Source: Aeromonas taiwanensis (GTDB taxonomy: Bacteria; Pseudomonadota; Gammaproteobacteria; Enterobacterales; Aeromonadaceae). From it: a stretch of 64,000 bases of DNA. Shown here one piece after another: positions 25,647 through 35,497 of this stretch. A model generated the notes under the pieces. The model had not been told where the DNA came from. It worked only from the letters and a program-made list of their open reading frames with translations, and did not search any database. Where the stretch lies: contig NZ_CDDD01000069.1 of the NCBI RefSeq assembly GCF_000820165.1, positions 22,313 to 86,312 of the forward strand, given 5' to 3'. Made by a program: the position numbers and the translations under genes. Every line of letters starts with the position of its first letter. Position 1 is the first letter of the stretch.

Positions 25647-26183
25647 TCAGCCGACTTCCCGGTATTGTGTCTGTGCCCGCACCCTGGCTTGCATCCGGTT
25701 ATTCATCACCTTGATCACGGCGAACCGTGGCAGGATCTTGCTGGTGGTCAGCACCAGTTCATCGGTCAGGTTCAGGCAGACGCTGGCCTGCTCCCCGGCT
25801 TCGATGATCATGAATTCTCCCCGACCATGGGGCGTATCCATCCACACCAAGGAGCCCATTTCCGGCATAAAGTGGGTCGACTGCTCATGAAAGAACCAGC
25901 TCTGCGGCATCAGGGGTTTATAAAAGCGGCTGACGGCGATGGCATTAAGCACCAGCTGCACCTGATGGGGCGTACTCCAGTCGAGTTCGGATGCCTTGTC
26001 CATCAGCTGATAATAGAGGGCCGCATCATCCACGCAAAAAGGCTGGGTGGTGAAGGAACAGGGAACAAGCTGCCGACCTTTATATTCGGTGGCAAATATC
26101 ATGCGATCGGATAAATCCAGCATCAGACGATCATCCTGAGCGTCATAATGCCACTGCCAATTGTCATTGGGTTGGATACACAT
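25647..26183 (-). CDS. zapC: Cell division protein ZapC
   Basis: 178 aa. ZapC binds FtsZ and bundles its filaments at the division ring. The N-terminus (PNDNWQWHYDAQDDRLMLDLSD), FCVDDAALYYQ and the KPLMPQSW segment align with E. coli ZapC (YcbW). It lies between pyrD and rlmKL, the E. coli neighbourhood. No domain beyond the ZapC fold is seen. Confidence 0.92.
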   Translation of the reverse strand: MCIQPNDNWQWHYDAQDDRLMLDLSDRMIFATEYKGRQLVPCSFTTQPFCVDDAALYYQLMDKASELDWSTPHQVQLVLNAIAVSRFYKPLMPQSWFFHEQSTHFMPEMGSLVWMDTPHGRGEFMIIEAGEQASVCLNLTDELVLTTSKILPRFAVIKVMNNRMQARVRAQTQYREVG

Positions 26184-26268
26184 GGAGATGCCCTTATCTA
26201 AGCGGTTACTCGACTTTATTCCATGTCGAGAAATTGAGCAACTTTAAATAAGGGCAGTCGATTACTTT

Positions 26269-27279
26269 TTAAATATGGGTAACGATTTCTTTCACCAGAC
26301 TCGGGCCCTTATAAATAAAGCCACTGTAAATCTGGACAAGACTGGCACCCGCCGCCAGTTTCTCCCGGGCGGCCATGGCGCTGTCGATACCGCCCACACC
26401 GATGATGGGCAACGCGCCGTCGAGTGCCTTGGCCAGCTGGCGGATCACCTCGGTGCTCTTGTGCTGCAGCGGACGACCGCTCAGACCACCCGCCTCCCCG
26501 GCATGGGGCATGTCGTAAATCATGTCGCGCTCGAGGGTGGTATTGGTGGCGATAACTCCATCGATGCCATTCTTGATCAGGGATGTCGCAACCTGGTTAA
26601 TTTCATCCTGGGAGAGATCCGGGGCAATTTTAACGGCGAGCGGCACATACTTCTTATATTTTGCTGCCAGCTCCTGTTGGCGCTGCTTCAGTGCGGCCAG
26701 CAATTCGTCCAGTGCGTCACCGTATTGCAATTGACGCAGCCCAGGGGTGTTGGGTGAGGAAATATTGACGGCAATATAACCGGCGTGCTCATACACCTTG
26801 TCCATGCAGATCAGATAATCGTCCTTGCCCTGTTCGATGGGGGTATCCTTGTTCTTGCCGATATTGATGCCGATGACCCCCTGATATTTGGCCTCCTTGA
26901 CCCTGGCCACCAGATGATCGACCCCCTTATTGTTGAACCCCATCCGGTTGATGATCCCCTCCGCCGGAATAACCCGGAACAGCCGCGGCTTGTCATTGCC
27001 ACTCTGGGGCTTGGGGGTCACGGTACCGACTTCAATAAAGCCAAACCCCATGGCCCCGAAGGCATCGATACACTCCCCGTCTTTATCCAATCCTGCGGCC
27101 AGCCCCACCGGATTGGCAAAATTAAGCCCCATGACGGTGACGGGGCGTTTTGGCAGGGTGTTGCGGAAGAAACAATCAAGCGGGGTACCGAGAAGGCGGG
27201 GCAAATATTTGATGGAGAGATCGTGAGCCTGTTCCGGATTGAGTTTGAACAGGAAATGCCTGGCGAGTGGGTACAGCAT
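26269..27279 (-). CDS. pyrD: Dihydroorotate dehydrogenase (quinone), class 2
   Basis: FMN enzyme (336 aa) that oxidises dihydroorotate to orotate and passes electrons to quinone; fourth step of UMP synthesis. The N-terminal helical membrane-association region of class 2 enzymes is present ([21 protein letters not shown]). [14 protein letters not shown] holds the catalytic Ser; GVGGIDSA and YSGFIYKGP form the FMN site. ATG 27279 has AAGGAG six bases upstream, and that Shine-Dalgarno directly follows the T run of the gdhB terminator. Confidence 0.97.
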   Translation of the reverse strand: MLYPLARHFLFKLNPEQAHDLSIKYLPRLLGTPLDCFFRNTLPKRPVTVMGLNFANPVGLAAGLDKDGECIDAFGAMGFGFIEVGTVTPKPQSGNDKPRLFRVIPAEGIINRMGFNNKGVDHLVARVKEAKYQGVIGINIGKNKDTPIEQGKDDYLICMDKVYEHAGYIAVNISSPNTPGLRQLQYGDALDELLAALKQRQQELAAKYKKYVPLAVKIAPDLSQDEINQVATSLIKNGIDGVIATNTTLERDMIYDMPHAGEAGGLSGRPLQHKSTEVIRQLAKALDGALPIIGVGGIDSAMAAREKLAAGASLVQIYSGFIYKGPSLVKEIVTHI

Positions 27280-27290
27280 GCTTGCTCCTT

Positions 27291-27322
27291 AAAAAAAGCC
27301 CCGGCAACTGGCCGGGGCTTTT
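27291..27322 (-). terminator. Terminator/attenuator between gdhB and pyrD
   Basis: GCCCCGGC pairs with GCCGGGGC (27298-27305 and 27311-27318), flanked by A and T runs, with seven T on the - strand. On the - strand its stem begins about four bases after the gdhB stop (27327), and its T run abuts the pyrD Shine-Dalgarno. Confidence 0.85.
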
Positions 27323-27326
27323 GGGG

Positions 27327-30300
27327 TTATGCCGAGGTTCGGCAATTCAACTGGAGCAGGTTCAACTCTCGCAAGGCCACCGAGAACTTGGCGAACTCGT
27401 GGGTGCTGGTAGTCTTGAAGTCGGCCAACATGTGGGTCCAACGGGACAAGAGCTGCTCATGCTCCGAAATCCAGTCGGCCAGTATGGTAGCGCATTCTCC
27501 CTGCTCTTTGCACCCTTCCAGTACCACGGAAGTGAGGCTGCGTTGTTGCCAGTCCAGATCCTCGCGGAAGGAGGAGCGCGCCATCGCCTGCCAGTGGTTG
27601 CCCACCGGCTGATGGTTGATCTGCTCGAGGAACCAGTGCAGATCCAGCTTGGCACCGAGACGGTAGTAGACGTTGGCGGCACGCAGGATGTCAGTCTTGT
27701 GCTCCGCGGCGATCTGAGCCAGATCCAGGCAGGAGAAGAGGCTGCTCATGTGGGCCACCTGACGGGCGATATGCTCGGGAACCGCTCTGGCCACCAGGGC
27801 AGCGACCGCCTGCTGGTGCTCGGCCACTTCGCTCTCGTCCATCACCTCGTAGAGATGCTCGGCCAGGGTCTCGAAGGCCGGGCGGAAGAAGGCGATGTTC
27901 TCGCCGATGCTCCAGCTGCGGTTGCGGGCGCGCAGGAACCAGCGGGTGGCGCGGCGCACGATGCGGCGGCTGTAGAACATCAGCTCGAGCTGGGTGTTGG
28001 CATCCACCTGGTTGTCACACCCTTCGATGTCACGCCACAGGGTATTGAGACCGAACACTTCCCGGGCCATGGCGAAGCAGCAGGCCACTTCTGCCACCGA
28101 GGCACCGGTCTCGTCCTTCATCCGGCTGGCGAAGTTGAGCCCCATGTCGTTGACCAGCATGTTGGCCACCCGGGTCGCGATGATCTCGCCGCGCAGCGGA
28201 TGCTGGGCAAGGGCCGCGCCGAACTGCTGCTGCAGCTGGGTCGGGAAGCTGGTGACCAGCATGTTGGCGAGGAAGGGCTCGTCGGTCACTTCCGGGCAGT
28301 TGAGCTGCTCTTTGAGCACCATCTTGCCGTAGGCCACCAGCACCGCCAGCTCGGGTCGGGTCAGCCCCTGCCCTGCTGCCATTCGCTCGGAGAGCTCCTC
28401 GTCGGAGGGGAGGAACTCGAGGCCGCGGTCCAGCTTGCCTTCCCGCTCCAGCCCCTGGATGAAGCGCTGCTGCTCCTTGAGCTGCTCGTCGCCACGGAAC
28501 GCCGTGACCGAGATGGACTGGGACTGGCGATAGGCGTTGGTGATGACCACCTGCGCCACCGCATCCGTCATCTCGTAGAGCATCTGGTTGCGCTGCTTGA
28601 GGGTCAGATCCCCGGCGGCCACCAGCTGGTTCAGCAGGATCTTGATGTTCACCTCGTTGTCGGAGCAGTCCACGCCGCCCACGTTGTCGGTGAAGTCGGT
28701 GTTGATGCGACCGCCCTGGCTCGCATACTCCACCCGGCCGAGCTGGGTGAAGCCCAGGTTGCCACCCTCGCCCACGATGCGGGCACGCAGGTCACGACCG
28801 TTGACCCGCAGCACGTCGTTGCTGCGATCCCCGACGTCGGCGTCGCTCTCGCGGGCACTCTTCACATAGGTGCCGATGCCGCCGTTCCAGAGCAAGTCCA
28901 CGTTCAGACAGAGCAGGGCCTTGATCAGCTCGTTCGGTGCCATGCTGGCCTTGTCGGTGCCGAGCAGGGTCTGCATCTCGGGGCTCAGCTTGATGGACTT
29001 GGCCGAGCGCAGGAAGATGCCACCCCCCTTGGAGATGAGCTCGCGGTTGTAGTCATCCCAGCTGGAGCCCGGCAGTTCGAACAGGCGCTGGCGTTCGACG
29101 AAGCTCCTGGCCGCATTCGGGGTCGGGTCGACGAAGATGTGCATGTGGTTGAAGGCGCCCACCAGCTGGATGTGCTCGGAGAGCAGCATGCCGTTGCCGA
29201 ACACGTCGCCGGCCATGTCGCCTATGCCCACGCAGGTGAAGTCCGTGGTCTGGCAGTTGACGCCGATCTCACGGAAGTGGCGCTTGACCGACTCCCAGGC
29301 GCCGCGGGCGGTGATGCCCATCTTCTTGTGGTCATAGCCGACCGAGCCGCCGGAGGCGAAGGCATCGCCGAGCCAGTGGCCATATTCCAGGCTGATTTCG
29401 TTGGCAATGTCGGAGAAGGTCGCGGTGCCCTTGTCGGCCGCCACCACCAGGTAGTAGTCATCCTCGTCGTGGCGAACCACGGATTTCGGCGGGATCACCT
29501 CACCCTTGATGATGTTGTCGGTGACGTCCAGCAGCCCGCGGATGAACAGGCGGTAGCAGGCCTTGCCCTCTTCCTGGATGACGGCACGGGACGCGCCCGC
29601 CGGCATCTGCTTGCAGTAGAAGCCGCCCTTGGCGCCGACCGGCACGATGACGGTGTTCTTCACCTGCTGCGCCTTCACCAGACCCAGCACCTCGGTGCGG
29701 AAGTCTTCCTTGCGATCGGACCAGCGCAGGCCGCCACGGGCCACCTTGCCCCAGCGCAGATGCACCCCTTCCACCCGCGGGGAGTAGACGAAGATCTCGA
29801 ACTTGGGCAGCGGCAGCGGCATGTCGGTGATGCTGGAGGGGGCCAGCTTGAAGGAGATGTAGGGCTTGATGTTGCCCGCACCGTCCGGCTGGTAGTAGTT
29901 GGTGCGCAGGGTCGCGTCGATCATCTCCACGTAGCGGCGGATGATGCGATCGTCGTCCAGGTTGGCCACCTGATCCAGCTTGGCGGCGAGCTGCTCGTGC
30001 AGCTTGGCCTGTACCTTGGCGTCCTGCTTGCCGGCGGGATCCAGACGCTGCTCGAACAGGGTGAACAGCAGCTGGGCGATATCGGGATAACGGGTCAGGG
30101 TCTCCTCGATATAGGACTGGCTGAAGGATACGCCGGTCTGGCGCATGTATTTGGCATAGGCGCGCAGCACGGAGACCTGGCGGCCGCTGAGGCCGGCCCC
30201 CAGCACCAGGCGGTTGAAGCCGTCATCTTCCAGGGTCTTGTTCCAGATGGCGGCGAAGGCCTCCTGGAAGCGCTGCTGGCTCTGCTCCAGATCGAACGGC

Positions 30301-32168
30301 TGTTCGCCGCGCAGCAGCATGGAGAAGTCGAGGATCCAGAACACCTCTCCGGTCGGGGTACGCACCTGATACGGGGTCTCGCCGATGACGCGCAGCCCCA
30401 TGTTTTCCAGCATGGGCAGGACGTCGGAGAGGTGGATGGGCTCGGTGCGGTGGAACAGCTTGAGGCGCACCCGGCGATCGTTCTCCTCCTCCTGGGCGCG
30501 GTAGAACAGCATGCCCAGGGGCTCGGCTTCACTCAGGCCATCGAGGGCCATGATGTCGGCCACGGCGGAGCCCGGCAGCACGTCTTCCTTGTAGGCACGG
30601 GGGAAGGCGGTGCTGAAGCGACGGCGCAGTTCGTTGCCGCGGGCCTCGCCATAATGGGAGAGCAGCACGGAATCCAGACGGTCATCCCAGCTGCGGGCCG
30701 CTTCGATCAGGTTGTTCTGTACTTCGTTCACATCGACATCCACGTTGTTGTTGTTGACCCGCACTATGTAGTGGGTCCGTGCCAGCACGCCCTCGGTGAA
30801 GTAGACGTTGAATTCCACCTCTTCGCTGCTGCCGAAATATTTTTGCAGGATCTGCTGGGTCTTGATGCGCAGCGCCGTGTTATAGCGCTCCTTGGTGACA
30901 TAGACCATGCAGGAGAAGAAGCGGCCGTAGACGTCGCGGCGCACGAACAGACGCAGCATGTCGCGCTCCTGCATCTCCAGCACGCCGAGGCCGGTGGCCA
31001 GCAGCTCCTCTTCACGGGCCTGGATCAGCTCGTCGCGCGGGTAGGTTTCCAGCACGTTCAGCAGCGCCTTGTAGGCGTGAGAGCCCTTCTCATGACCGGA
31101 GGCGGCCATGATACGCTCGAGGCGGTGGCTGATGAGGGGGATCTGGGTCGCGCTGGTGTTGTAGATGGAGGAGGCATACAGACCGATGAAGCGATCTTCC
31201 CCCACCACCTTGCCGTGCTCGTCGAAGCGCTTGATGCCGATGTAATCCACATAGGCCGGGCGGTGCACCCGGGACTTGCTGTTGGACTTGGTGAGGATCA
31301 GCAGGTCGGAACTCAGGGCGGCGTGGCGGGCGCTGGCTGGCATGGTGCCCAGGCGCTGCCCCTCGTCCTTCATGGAGTTCTTCATCAGACCCAGGCTGGA
31401 GTCCGGCTGGGGCAGGATCTCGTGATCCCCCTCCACCGCCTTGACGTCATAGCGGCGGTATCCCATCAGGGTGAAGTTGTGAGCGGCGACCCATTTCAGG
31501 AAGGCGACGCAGGAGTCCACCTCGGCCTTGCTGACCGGGTGCTTGCGTTTGGGCAGCTCGTCGATGATCTCGTTCAGGCGCGCCAGCATCGGCTGCCAGT
31601 CCCCGACCGCCAGGGCCACTTCCCGCGCCACCGAGTTCAGCTCGGCGGTCAGGGCCTCCATCTCCTCTTCAGTGGTCAGGTGGTCGATCTCGATGAGGAA
31701 AGCGGTCTCTACCGAGGTCTGGGACGCCGTGTTGTCCAGATCCAGGATGGCGCTGATCTTGCCCCCTTCGCTGCGGATCAGGTGCAGCGGCTGGTGCAGC
31801 ATCATGTGCGCCGTGATGCCGCGACGCTTGAGCGCCATACGGATGGAGTCCACCAGGAAGGGGGAATCCTGCAGGATGATCTCGACGATGGTATGGGGAG
31901 ACTGCCAGCCGTGACGGGTCAGCTCGGGGTTGTAGACCCGGATGTAAGGGTCGGTGTCGGTACGCTGATTGAGGGCATTCCACAGGCTGAGCGCCGCCCC
32001 GTAGAGATCGCTGTCATTGCGATCGTGCAGGTCTGTGCTGGCCATGTTGCCGTAGAACTTGGCGACGAAGCATTCGACCAGAGAGGCACTGTTTCTGGGC
32101 AATTTCTGATGGATCAGGCTGAGAACGTTTTCGAGCAGAACTGAGGTAGGGGCGTCTTTCAATGCCAT
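27327..32168 (-). CDS. gdhB: NAD-specific glutamate dehydrogenase (large 180-kDa type)
   Basis: 1613 aa, the GDH-180 family that oxidises glutamate to 2-oxoglutarate and ammonia with NAD. The N-terminal third holds ACT-like regulatory regions. The catalytic core (about residues 700-1250) has KVARGGLRWSDRKEDFRTE, the active-site lysine motif KGGFYCKQ, and GDMAGDVFGNG for the nucleotide. The length is normal. It lies upstream of pyrD. A 19-bp palindrome in its 273-base upstream region may be an operator. Confidence 0.95.
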   Translation of the reverse strand: MALKDAPTSVLLENVLSLIHQKLPRNSASLVECFVAKFYGNMASTDLHDRNDSDLYGAALSLWNALNQRTDTDPYIRVYNPELTRHGWQSPHTIVEIILQDSPFLVDSIRMALKRRGITAHMMLHQPLHLIRSEGGKISAILDLDNTASQTSVETAFLIEIDHLTTEEEMEALTAELNSVAREVALAVGDWQPMLARLNEIIDELPKRKHPVSKAEVDSCVAFLKWVAAHNFTLMGYRRYDVKAVEGDHEILPQPDSSLGLMKNSMKDEGQRLGTMPASARHAALSSDLLILTKSNSKSRVHRPAYVDYIGIKRFDEHGKVVGEDRFIGLYASSIYNTSATQIPLISHRLERIMAASGHEKGSHAYKALLNVLETYPRDELIQAREEELLATGLGVLEMQERDMLRLFVRRDVYGRFFSCMVYVTKERYNTALRIKTQQILQKYFGSSEEVEFNVYFTEGVLARTHYIVRVNNNNVDVDVNEVQNNLIEAARSWDDRLDSVLLSHYGEARGNELRRRFSTAFPRAYKEDVLPGSAVADIMALDGLSEAEPLGMLFYRAQEEENDRRVRLKLFHRTEPIHLSDVLPMLENMGLRVIGETPYQVRTPTGEVFWILDFSMLLRGEQPFDLEQSQQRFQEAFAAIWNKTLEDDGFNRLVLGAGLSGRQVSVLRAYAKYMRQTGVSFSQSYIEETLTRYPDIAQLLFTLFEQRLDPAGKQDAKVQAKLHEQLAAKLDQVANLDDDRIIRRYVEMIDATLRTNYYQPDGAGNIKPYISFKLAPSSITDMPLPLPKFEIFVYSPRVEGVHLRWGKVARGGLRWSDRKEDFRTEVLGLVKAQQVKNTVIVPVGAKGGFYCKQMPAGASRAVIQEEGKACYRLFIRGLLDVTDNIIKGEVIPPKSVVRHDEDDYYLVVAADKGTATFSDIANEISLEYGHWLGDAFASGGSVGYDHKKMGITARGAWESVKRHFREIGVNCQTTDFTCVGIGDMAGDVFGNGMLLSEHIQLVGAFNHMHIFVDPTPNAARSFVERQRLFELPGSSWDDYNRELISKGGGIFLRSAKSIKLSPEMQTLLGTDKASMAPNELIKALLCLNVDLLWNGGIGTYVKSARESDADVGDRSNDVLRVNGRDLRARIVGEGGNLGFTQLGRVEYASQGGRINTDFTDNVGGVDCSDNEVNIKILLNQLVAAGDLTLKQRNQMLYEMTDAVAQVVITNAYRQSQSISVTAFRGDEQLKEQQRFIQGLEREGKLDRGLEFLPSDEELSERMAAGQGLTRPELAVLVAYGKMVLKEQLNCPEVTDEPFLANMLVTSFPTQLQQQFGAALAQHPLRGEIIATRVANMLVNDMGLNFASRMKDETGASVAEVACCFAMAREVFGLNTLWRDIEGCDNQVDANTQLELMFYSRRIVRRATRWFLRARNRSWSIGENIAFFRPAFETLAEHLYEVMDESEVAEHQQAVAALVARAVPEHIARQVAHMSSLFSCLDLAQIAAEHKTDILRAANVYYRLGAKLDLHWFLEQINHQPVGNHWQAMARSSFREDLDWQQRSLTSVVLEGCKEQGECATILADWISEHEQLLSRWTHMLADFKTTSTHEFAKFSVALRELNLLQLNCRTSA

Positions 32169-32334
32169 TGCTAGTTTCCTTATCGGACGACATCACAGAC
32201 ACGGCGACATCCACCCTGGATGCCCACCGGTACAGAGTTGCAGCGAGTGTAATGTCTTGGATCAAGGAAGGCGAGCAAAGGTGATAACGGGATGTTAAAA
32301 ACAAGGGGCAGATCACGGCTTGGGTTGTGATAAA

Positions 32335-32353
32335 TTTTGCCAAGTTGGCAAAA
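32335..32353. promoter_or_regulatory. Perfect palindrome in gdhB upstream region
   Basis: TTTTGCCAA (32335-32343), one base, TTGGCAAAA (32345-32353). It lies about 170 bases before the gdhB ATG and 90 bases from the DUF2835 stop. No T run follows, so it looks like an operator rather than a terminator. The regulator is unknown. Confidence 0.5.
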
Positions 32354-32441
32354 ATCAGAAAATCACACTGGATGATGCGAGATTTGCCGGATAGATAGTG
32401 ACTTTAAGCAGATAATTACCCGGAAAAATGTTCAAGTTTTG

Positions 32442-32663
32442 TTAATTTATGCGTTCCAGGGAAATGAAGCGATGATCGTCCTGGGTTGTCAGCCGAAAGT
32501 AGCCATAAACCCCATCCTGTGACACGAAGCCACGGATCTTCTCCAGCCCCAGCTCCAGGGTCAGCCCCTGCTCGGTGCGCACCACCAGCCGCCTGACATG
32601 CCCCTGATACATCAGCATGATCTCGTCCCGGCCGAGGGCCAGCCGAAAAGTGTATTGCCTCAT
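32442..32663 (-). CDS. DUF2835 family small protein
   Basis: 73 aa, mostly beta (TFRLALGRDEIMLMYQGHVRRLVVRTEQGL). It resembles DUF2835 proteins that sit beside pepN in Vibrio and Shewanella. A PilZ-like fold is possible from the strand pattern, but the RxxxR motif for c-di-GMP is not evident. It lies 73 bases after pepN, past a terminator. Function unknown. Confidence 0.75.
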   Translation of the reverse strand: MRQYTFRLALGRDEIMLMYQGHVRRLVVRTEQGLTLELGLEKIRGFVSQDGVYGYFRLTTQDDHRFISLERIN

Positions 32664-32690
32664 TGCTTCTCCCCTCTCTGTATTCCATGT

Positions 32691-32724
32691 AAAAACGGGC
32701 AGGAGAGCCTGACTCCCCTGCCCG
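32691..32724 (-). terminator. Terminator after pepN
   Basis: On the - strand CGGGCAGG...GAG pairs with CTC...CCTGCCCG with one internal mismatch, followed by TTTTT (32695-32691). Confidence 0.8.
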
Positions 32725-32736
32725 CCATCAGGACGC

Positions 32737-35361
32737 TTACTGGGCCAGCGCCTTGCTCACCTTCTCGAACAGATCCCGTGCCAGCCCGTCCAGGTTCGCC
32801 AGGCGGGTCAGCTCGGCGCGGACAAGCGCCTTGCGCCCCTCATCGAGCCGCTTGAACTGGATGAGCGGGGTGATGAGGCGGGACGCCACCTGGGGATTGA
32901 CCTCGTTGAGCTCGATCAGCAGATCGGTCAGGAAGCGGTAGCCGCTGCCATCCACGGCGTGGAACTGCACCTGGTTGCTCATGGCGAAACTGCCCACCAG
33001 CGCCCGCAGCCGGTTCGGGTTGCGGATGCTGAAGGTCGGGTGGGCCATCGCCTGCTTCACCTCGCCGAGCACGTCGGCGGCGGGTTTGCTGCCCACCAGG
33101 CGCAGCCAGTTGTCCAGCACCAGGCCATCGTGCGCCCACTTGCCCTCGAAGTCGGCGAGGAGCTCGGCACGGCACGCCAGCAGGTGGCCGTTGGCGACCT
33201 GCAAGGCGGCCAGAGTGTCGGTCATGTTGTCGGCACGGCTGTACTGCTCCCGCACCAGGGCGTCGGCCTGCACCGGATCCAGGGCCGCCAGGTAGCCGAG
33301 TACCACCCCCTTGAGGGCGCGCTTGGCCATGTCCTCATGCACCACCCGGTATGCCGGCAGGCGCAGGCTCTCGTAACAGGTCAGCAGCGCAGCGCCGAAG
33401 CCTTCGGCCAGCGCACGCTGGATCTCGCCGCGCACCCGATGGATGGCGTCAATGTCGGCCACGTCGAACAGCTCGGCCAGGGTTGCCTCTCCCGGCAGCG
33501 CCAGGATCTCCGCCTTGAGGGCGGGATCCAGGGCCCCGTCCGCCAGAATGTCCTCAAAAGCCGCCAGCAGCGTCCGGGAGAGCGCGACCTCCTGCCCTTG
33601 CTGCACCCGGGCCACGCCGTCGATCACCGCCTTGTTGATCAGCATCTGGGCGGCATCCCAGCGGGCAAACTCGTTACGGGCATGGCTCATCAGGAATGCG
33701 AGCGCCTCGTCGCTGTAGTCAAAATGCAGCTTCACCGGCGCGGAGAAGTCCCGCAGCAGGGAGGGCACCGGCTTGACCGGCACTTGATCGAATTCGAACG
33801 TCTGCTGTGCTTCCAGCACGTTGAGGACGTTGCCGATGGCCTTGCCCTGGTACTGCAGGGCGATGACGGCACCTTGCTCATCATAGAGCTCGATGTCGAG
33901 GGGAATGTTCAGCGGCAGTTTTTGCGGCTGATCCTGGGTCGGCGGGGTGTGCTGGCTCACGTGCAGGCGATAGACGCCGCTTGCGGCGTCGTACTCGTCG
34001 GTCACGGTGAGCTCGGGGGTGCCGGACTGGCTGTACCAGCGGCGGAAGCGGCCGAGATCCACGCCGGAGGCATCCTCCATCGCCTGCACGAAGTCGTCAC
34101 AGGTGGCTGCCGAGCCGTCATGGCGCTCGAAGTAGAGGCGCATGCCCGCCTGGAAGGCGTCTTCGCCCAGCAGGGTGTGCATCATGCGGATCACTTCAGA
34201 ACCCTTTTCGTAGACGGTCAGGGTGTAGAAGTTGTTCATCTCGATCACCACATCCGGGCGGATGGGGTGCGCCATGGGGCCGGCGTCTTCGGCAAACTGC
34301 GGGCCGCGCACGGTGCGCACGTTGTTGATGCGGTTGACCCCGCGGGACCCCAGATCGGAGGAGAACTCCTGATCCCGGAACACCGTCAGCCCCTCTTTGA
34401 GGCTTAACTGGAACCAGTCACGGCAGGTGACGCGGTTGCCGGTCCAGTTGTGGAAGTATTCGTGACCGATCACCCGCTCGATGCCGTGGTAATCGCCGTC
34501 GGTGGCGGTGGCCGGGTTGGCCAGCACGAACTTGGAGTTGAAGATGTTGAGCCCCTTGTTCTCCATGGCGCCCATGTTGAAGAAGTCCACCGCCACGATC
34601 ATGTAGATGTCGAGGTCGTACTCGAGGCCGAAGCGCTGCTCGTCCCAGCGCATGGAATTGATGAGGCTCTCCATGGCAAAGCCGGCTCTGTCCAGGTTGC
34701 CCTTGTCCACGAAGATCTCGAGGGCCACCTGGCGGCCGCTTTTGGTGACGAAGTGGTTGCGCTCCACGTCGAAATCCCCCGCCACCAGGGCGAAGAGATA
34801 GCTCGGCTTGGGGAAGGGATCCTGCCACTGCACGAAGTGGCGGCCACCGTCCAGATCACCGCTCGCCACCTTGTTGCCGTTGGAGAGCAGGAAAGGATAC
34901 TTGGTCTTGTCGGCGCTGATGCGGGTGCTGTAACGAGCCAGGATATCCGGCCTGTCCATGTAATAGGTGATGCGACGGAAGCCCTCCGCCTCACACTGGG
35001 TGCAGTAGGCTTCGCCTGACTTGTAGAGCCCTTCCAGCGCCGTGTTGGCGGCGGGGTTGATGTCGGTGACTATGGTCAGCACGCACTCGGCGGGCAGGTT
35101 GAACAGGGTCAGGCTGCCCTCCCCCTGCTCGTACTGGCTGAAGGGAACGCCATCCAGGCTGATGCTGACGAGGTCCAGCCCCTCGCCATCCAGCACTAGG
35201 GGCTCGTTGTGAGCACCGTTGCGGCGCAGCCGCGAGATGGCAGTGACCCGGGTCAGGGGCTCCTGCAATTGGAAATCGAGGTCGATGCTGTCGCACCAGT
35301 AGAAGGGAGCCCGGTAGTCCTGGCGATACTTGGCCGTCATGGCCTGGGAGAGATCGGTCAT
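32737..35361 (-). CDS. pepN: Aminopeptidase N
   Basis: M1 zinc aminopeptidase (874 aa), the main cytosolic aminopeptidase that finishes protein turnover. The substrate-anchoring GAMEN motif (NMGAMENKG) and the zinc site HEYFHNW...E (GHEYFHNWTGNRV followed by LKEGLTVFRD) are intact. The domain order is N-terminal beta saddle, catalytic domain, beta domain and helical C-terminal domain, with a length as in E. coli (870). Confidence 0.97.
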   Translation of the reverse strand: MTDLSQAMTAKYRQDYRAPFYWCDSIDLDFQLQEPLTRVTAISRLRRNGAHNEPLVLDGEGLDLVSISLDGVPFSQYEQGEGSLTLFNLPAECVLTIVTDINPAANTALEGLYKSGEAYCTQCEAEGFRRITYYMDRPDILARYSTRISADKTKYPFLLSNGNKVASGDLDGGRHFVQWQDPFPKPSYLFALVAGDFDVERNHFVTKSGRQVALEIFVDKGNLDRAGFAMESLINSMRWDEQRFGLEYDLDIYMIVAVDFFNMGAMENKGLNIFNSKFVLANPATATDGDYHGIERVIGHEYFHNWTGNRVTCRDWFQLSLKEGLTVFRDQEFSSDLGSRGVNRINNVRTVRGPQFAEDAGPMAHPIRPDVVIEMNNFYTLTVYEKGSEVIRMMHTLLGEDAFQAGMRLYFERHDGSAATCDDFVQAMEDASGVDLGRFRRWYSQSGTPELTVTDEYDAASGVYRLHVSQHTPPTQDQPQKLPLNIPLDIELYDEQGAVIALQYQGKAIGNVLNVLEAQQTFEFDQVPVKPVPSLLRDFSAPVKLHFDYSDEALAFLMSHARNEFARWDAAQMLINKAVIDGVARVQQGQEVALSRTLLAAFEDILADGALDPALKAEILALPGEATLAELFDVADIDAIHRVRGEIQRALAEGFGAALLTCYESLRLPAYRVVHEDMAKRALKGVVLGYLAALDPVQADALVREQYSRADNMTDTLAALQVANGHLLACRAELLADFEGKWAHDGLVLDNWLRLVGSKPAADVLGEVKQAMAHPTFSIRNPNRLRALVGSFAMSNQVQFHAVDGSGYRFLTDLLIELNEVNPQVASRLITPLIQFKRLDEGRKALVRAELTRLANLDGLARDLFEKVSKALAQ

Positions 35362-35442
35362 TATTGTGTGCTTCCACGCTTTGTTATTGACGTGTCAGAG
35401 GCTGTCACAAGGCTCGGACAGGGTCAAATAGTTTGCATTCAG

Positions 35443-35472
35443 GCAAAAGAAAGGGCGACCTGAGTCGCCCTT
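35443..35472 (-). terminator. Terminator after prc
   Basis: Perfect 9-bp stem AAGGGCGAC (35451-35459) / GTCGCCCTT (35464-35472), followed on the - strand by TCTTTT. It lies 26 bases after the prc stop. Confidence 0.75.
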
Positions 35473-35497
35473 GTCAATCTGCATGGCATGGCCATGA

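Noticed and set aside
27267..32144. 1625-codon frame antisense to gdhB
   Set aside because: Long antisense frame typical of high-GC codon bias; composition is low-complexity (His, Gly, Gln, Val), and gdhB on the other strand has full family motifs.
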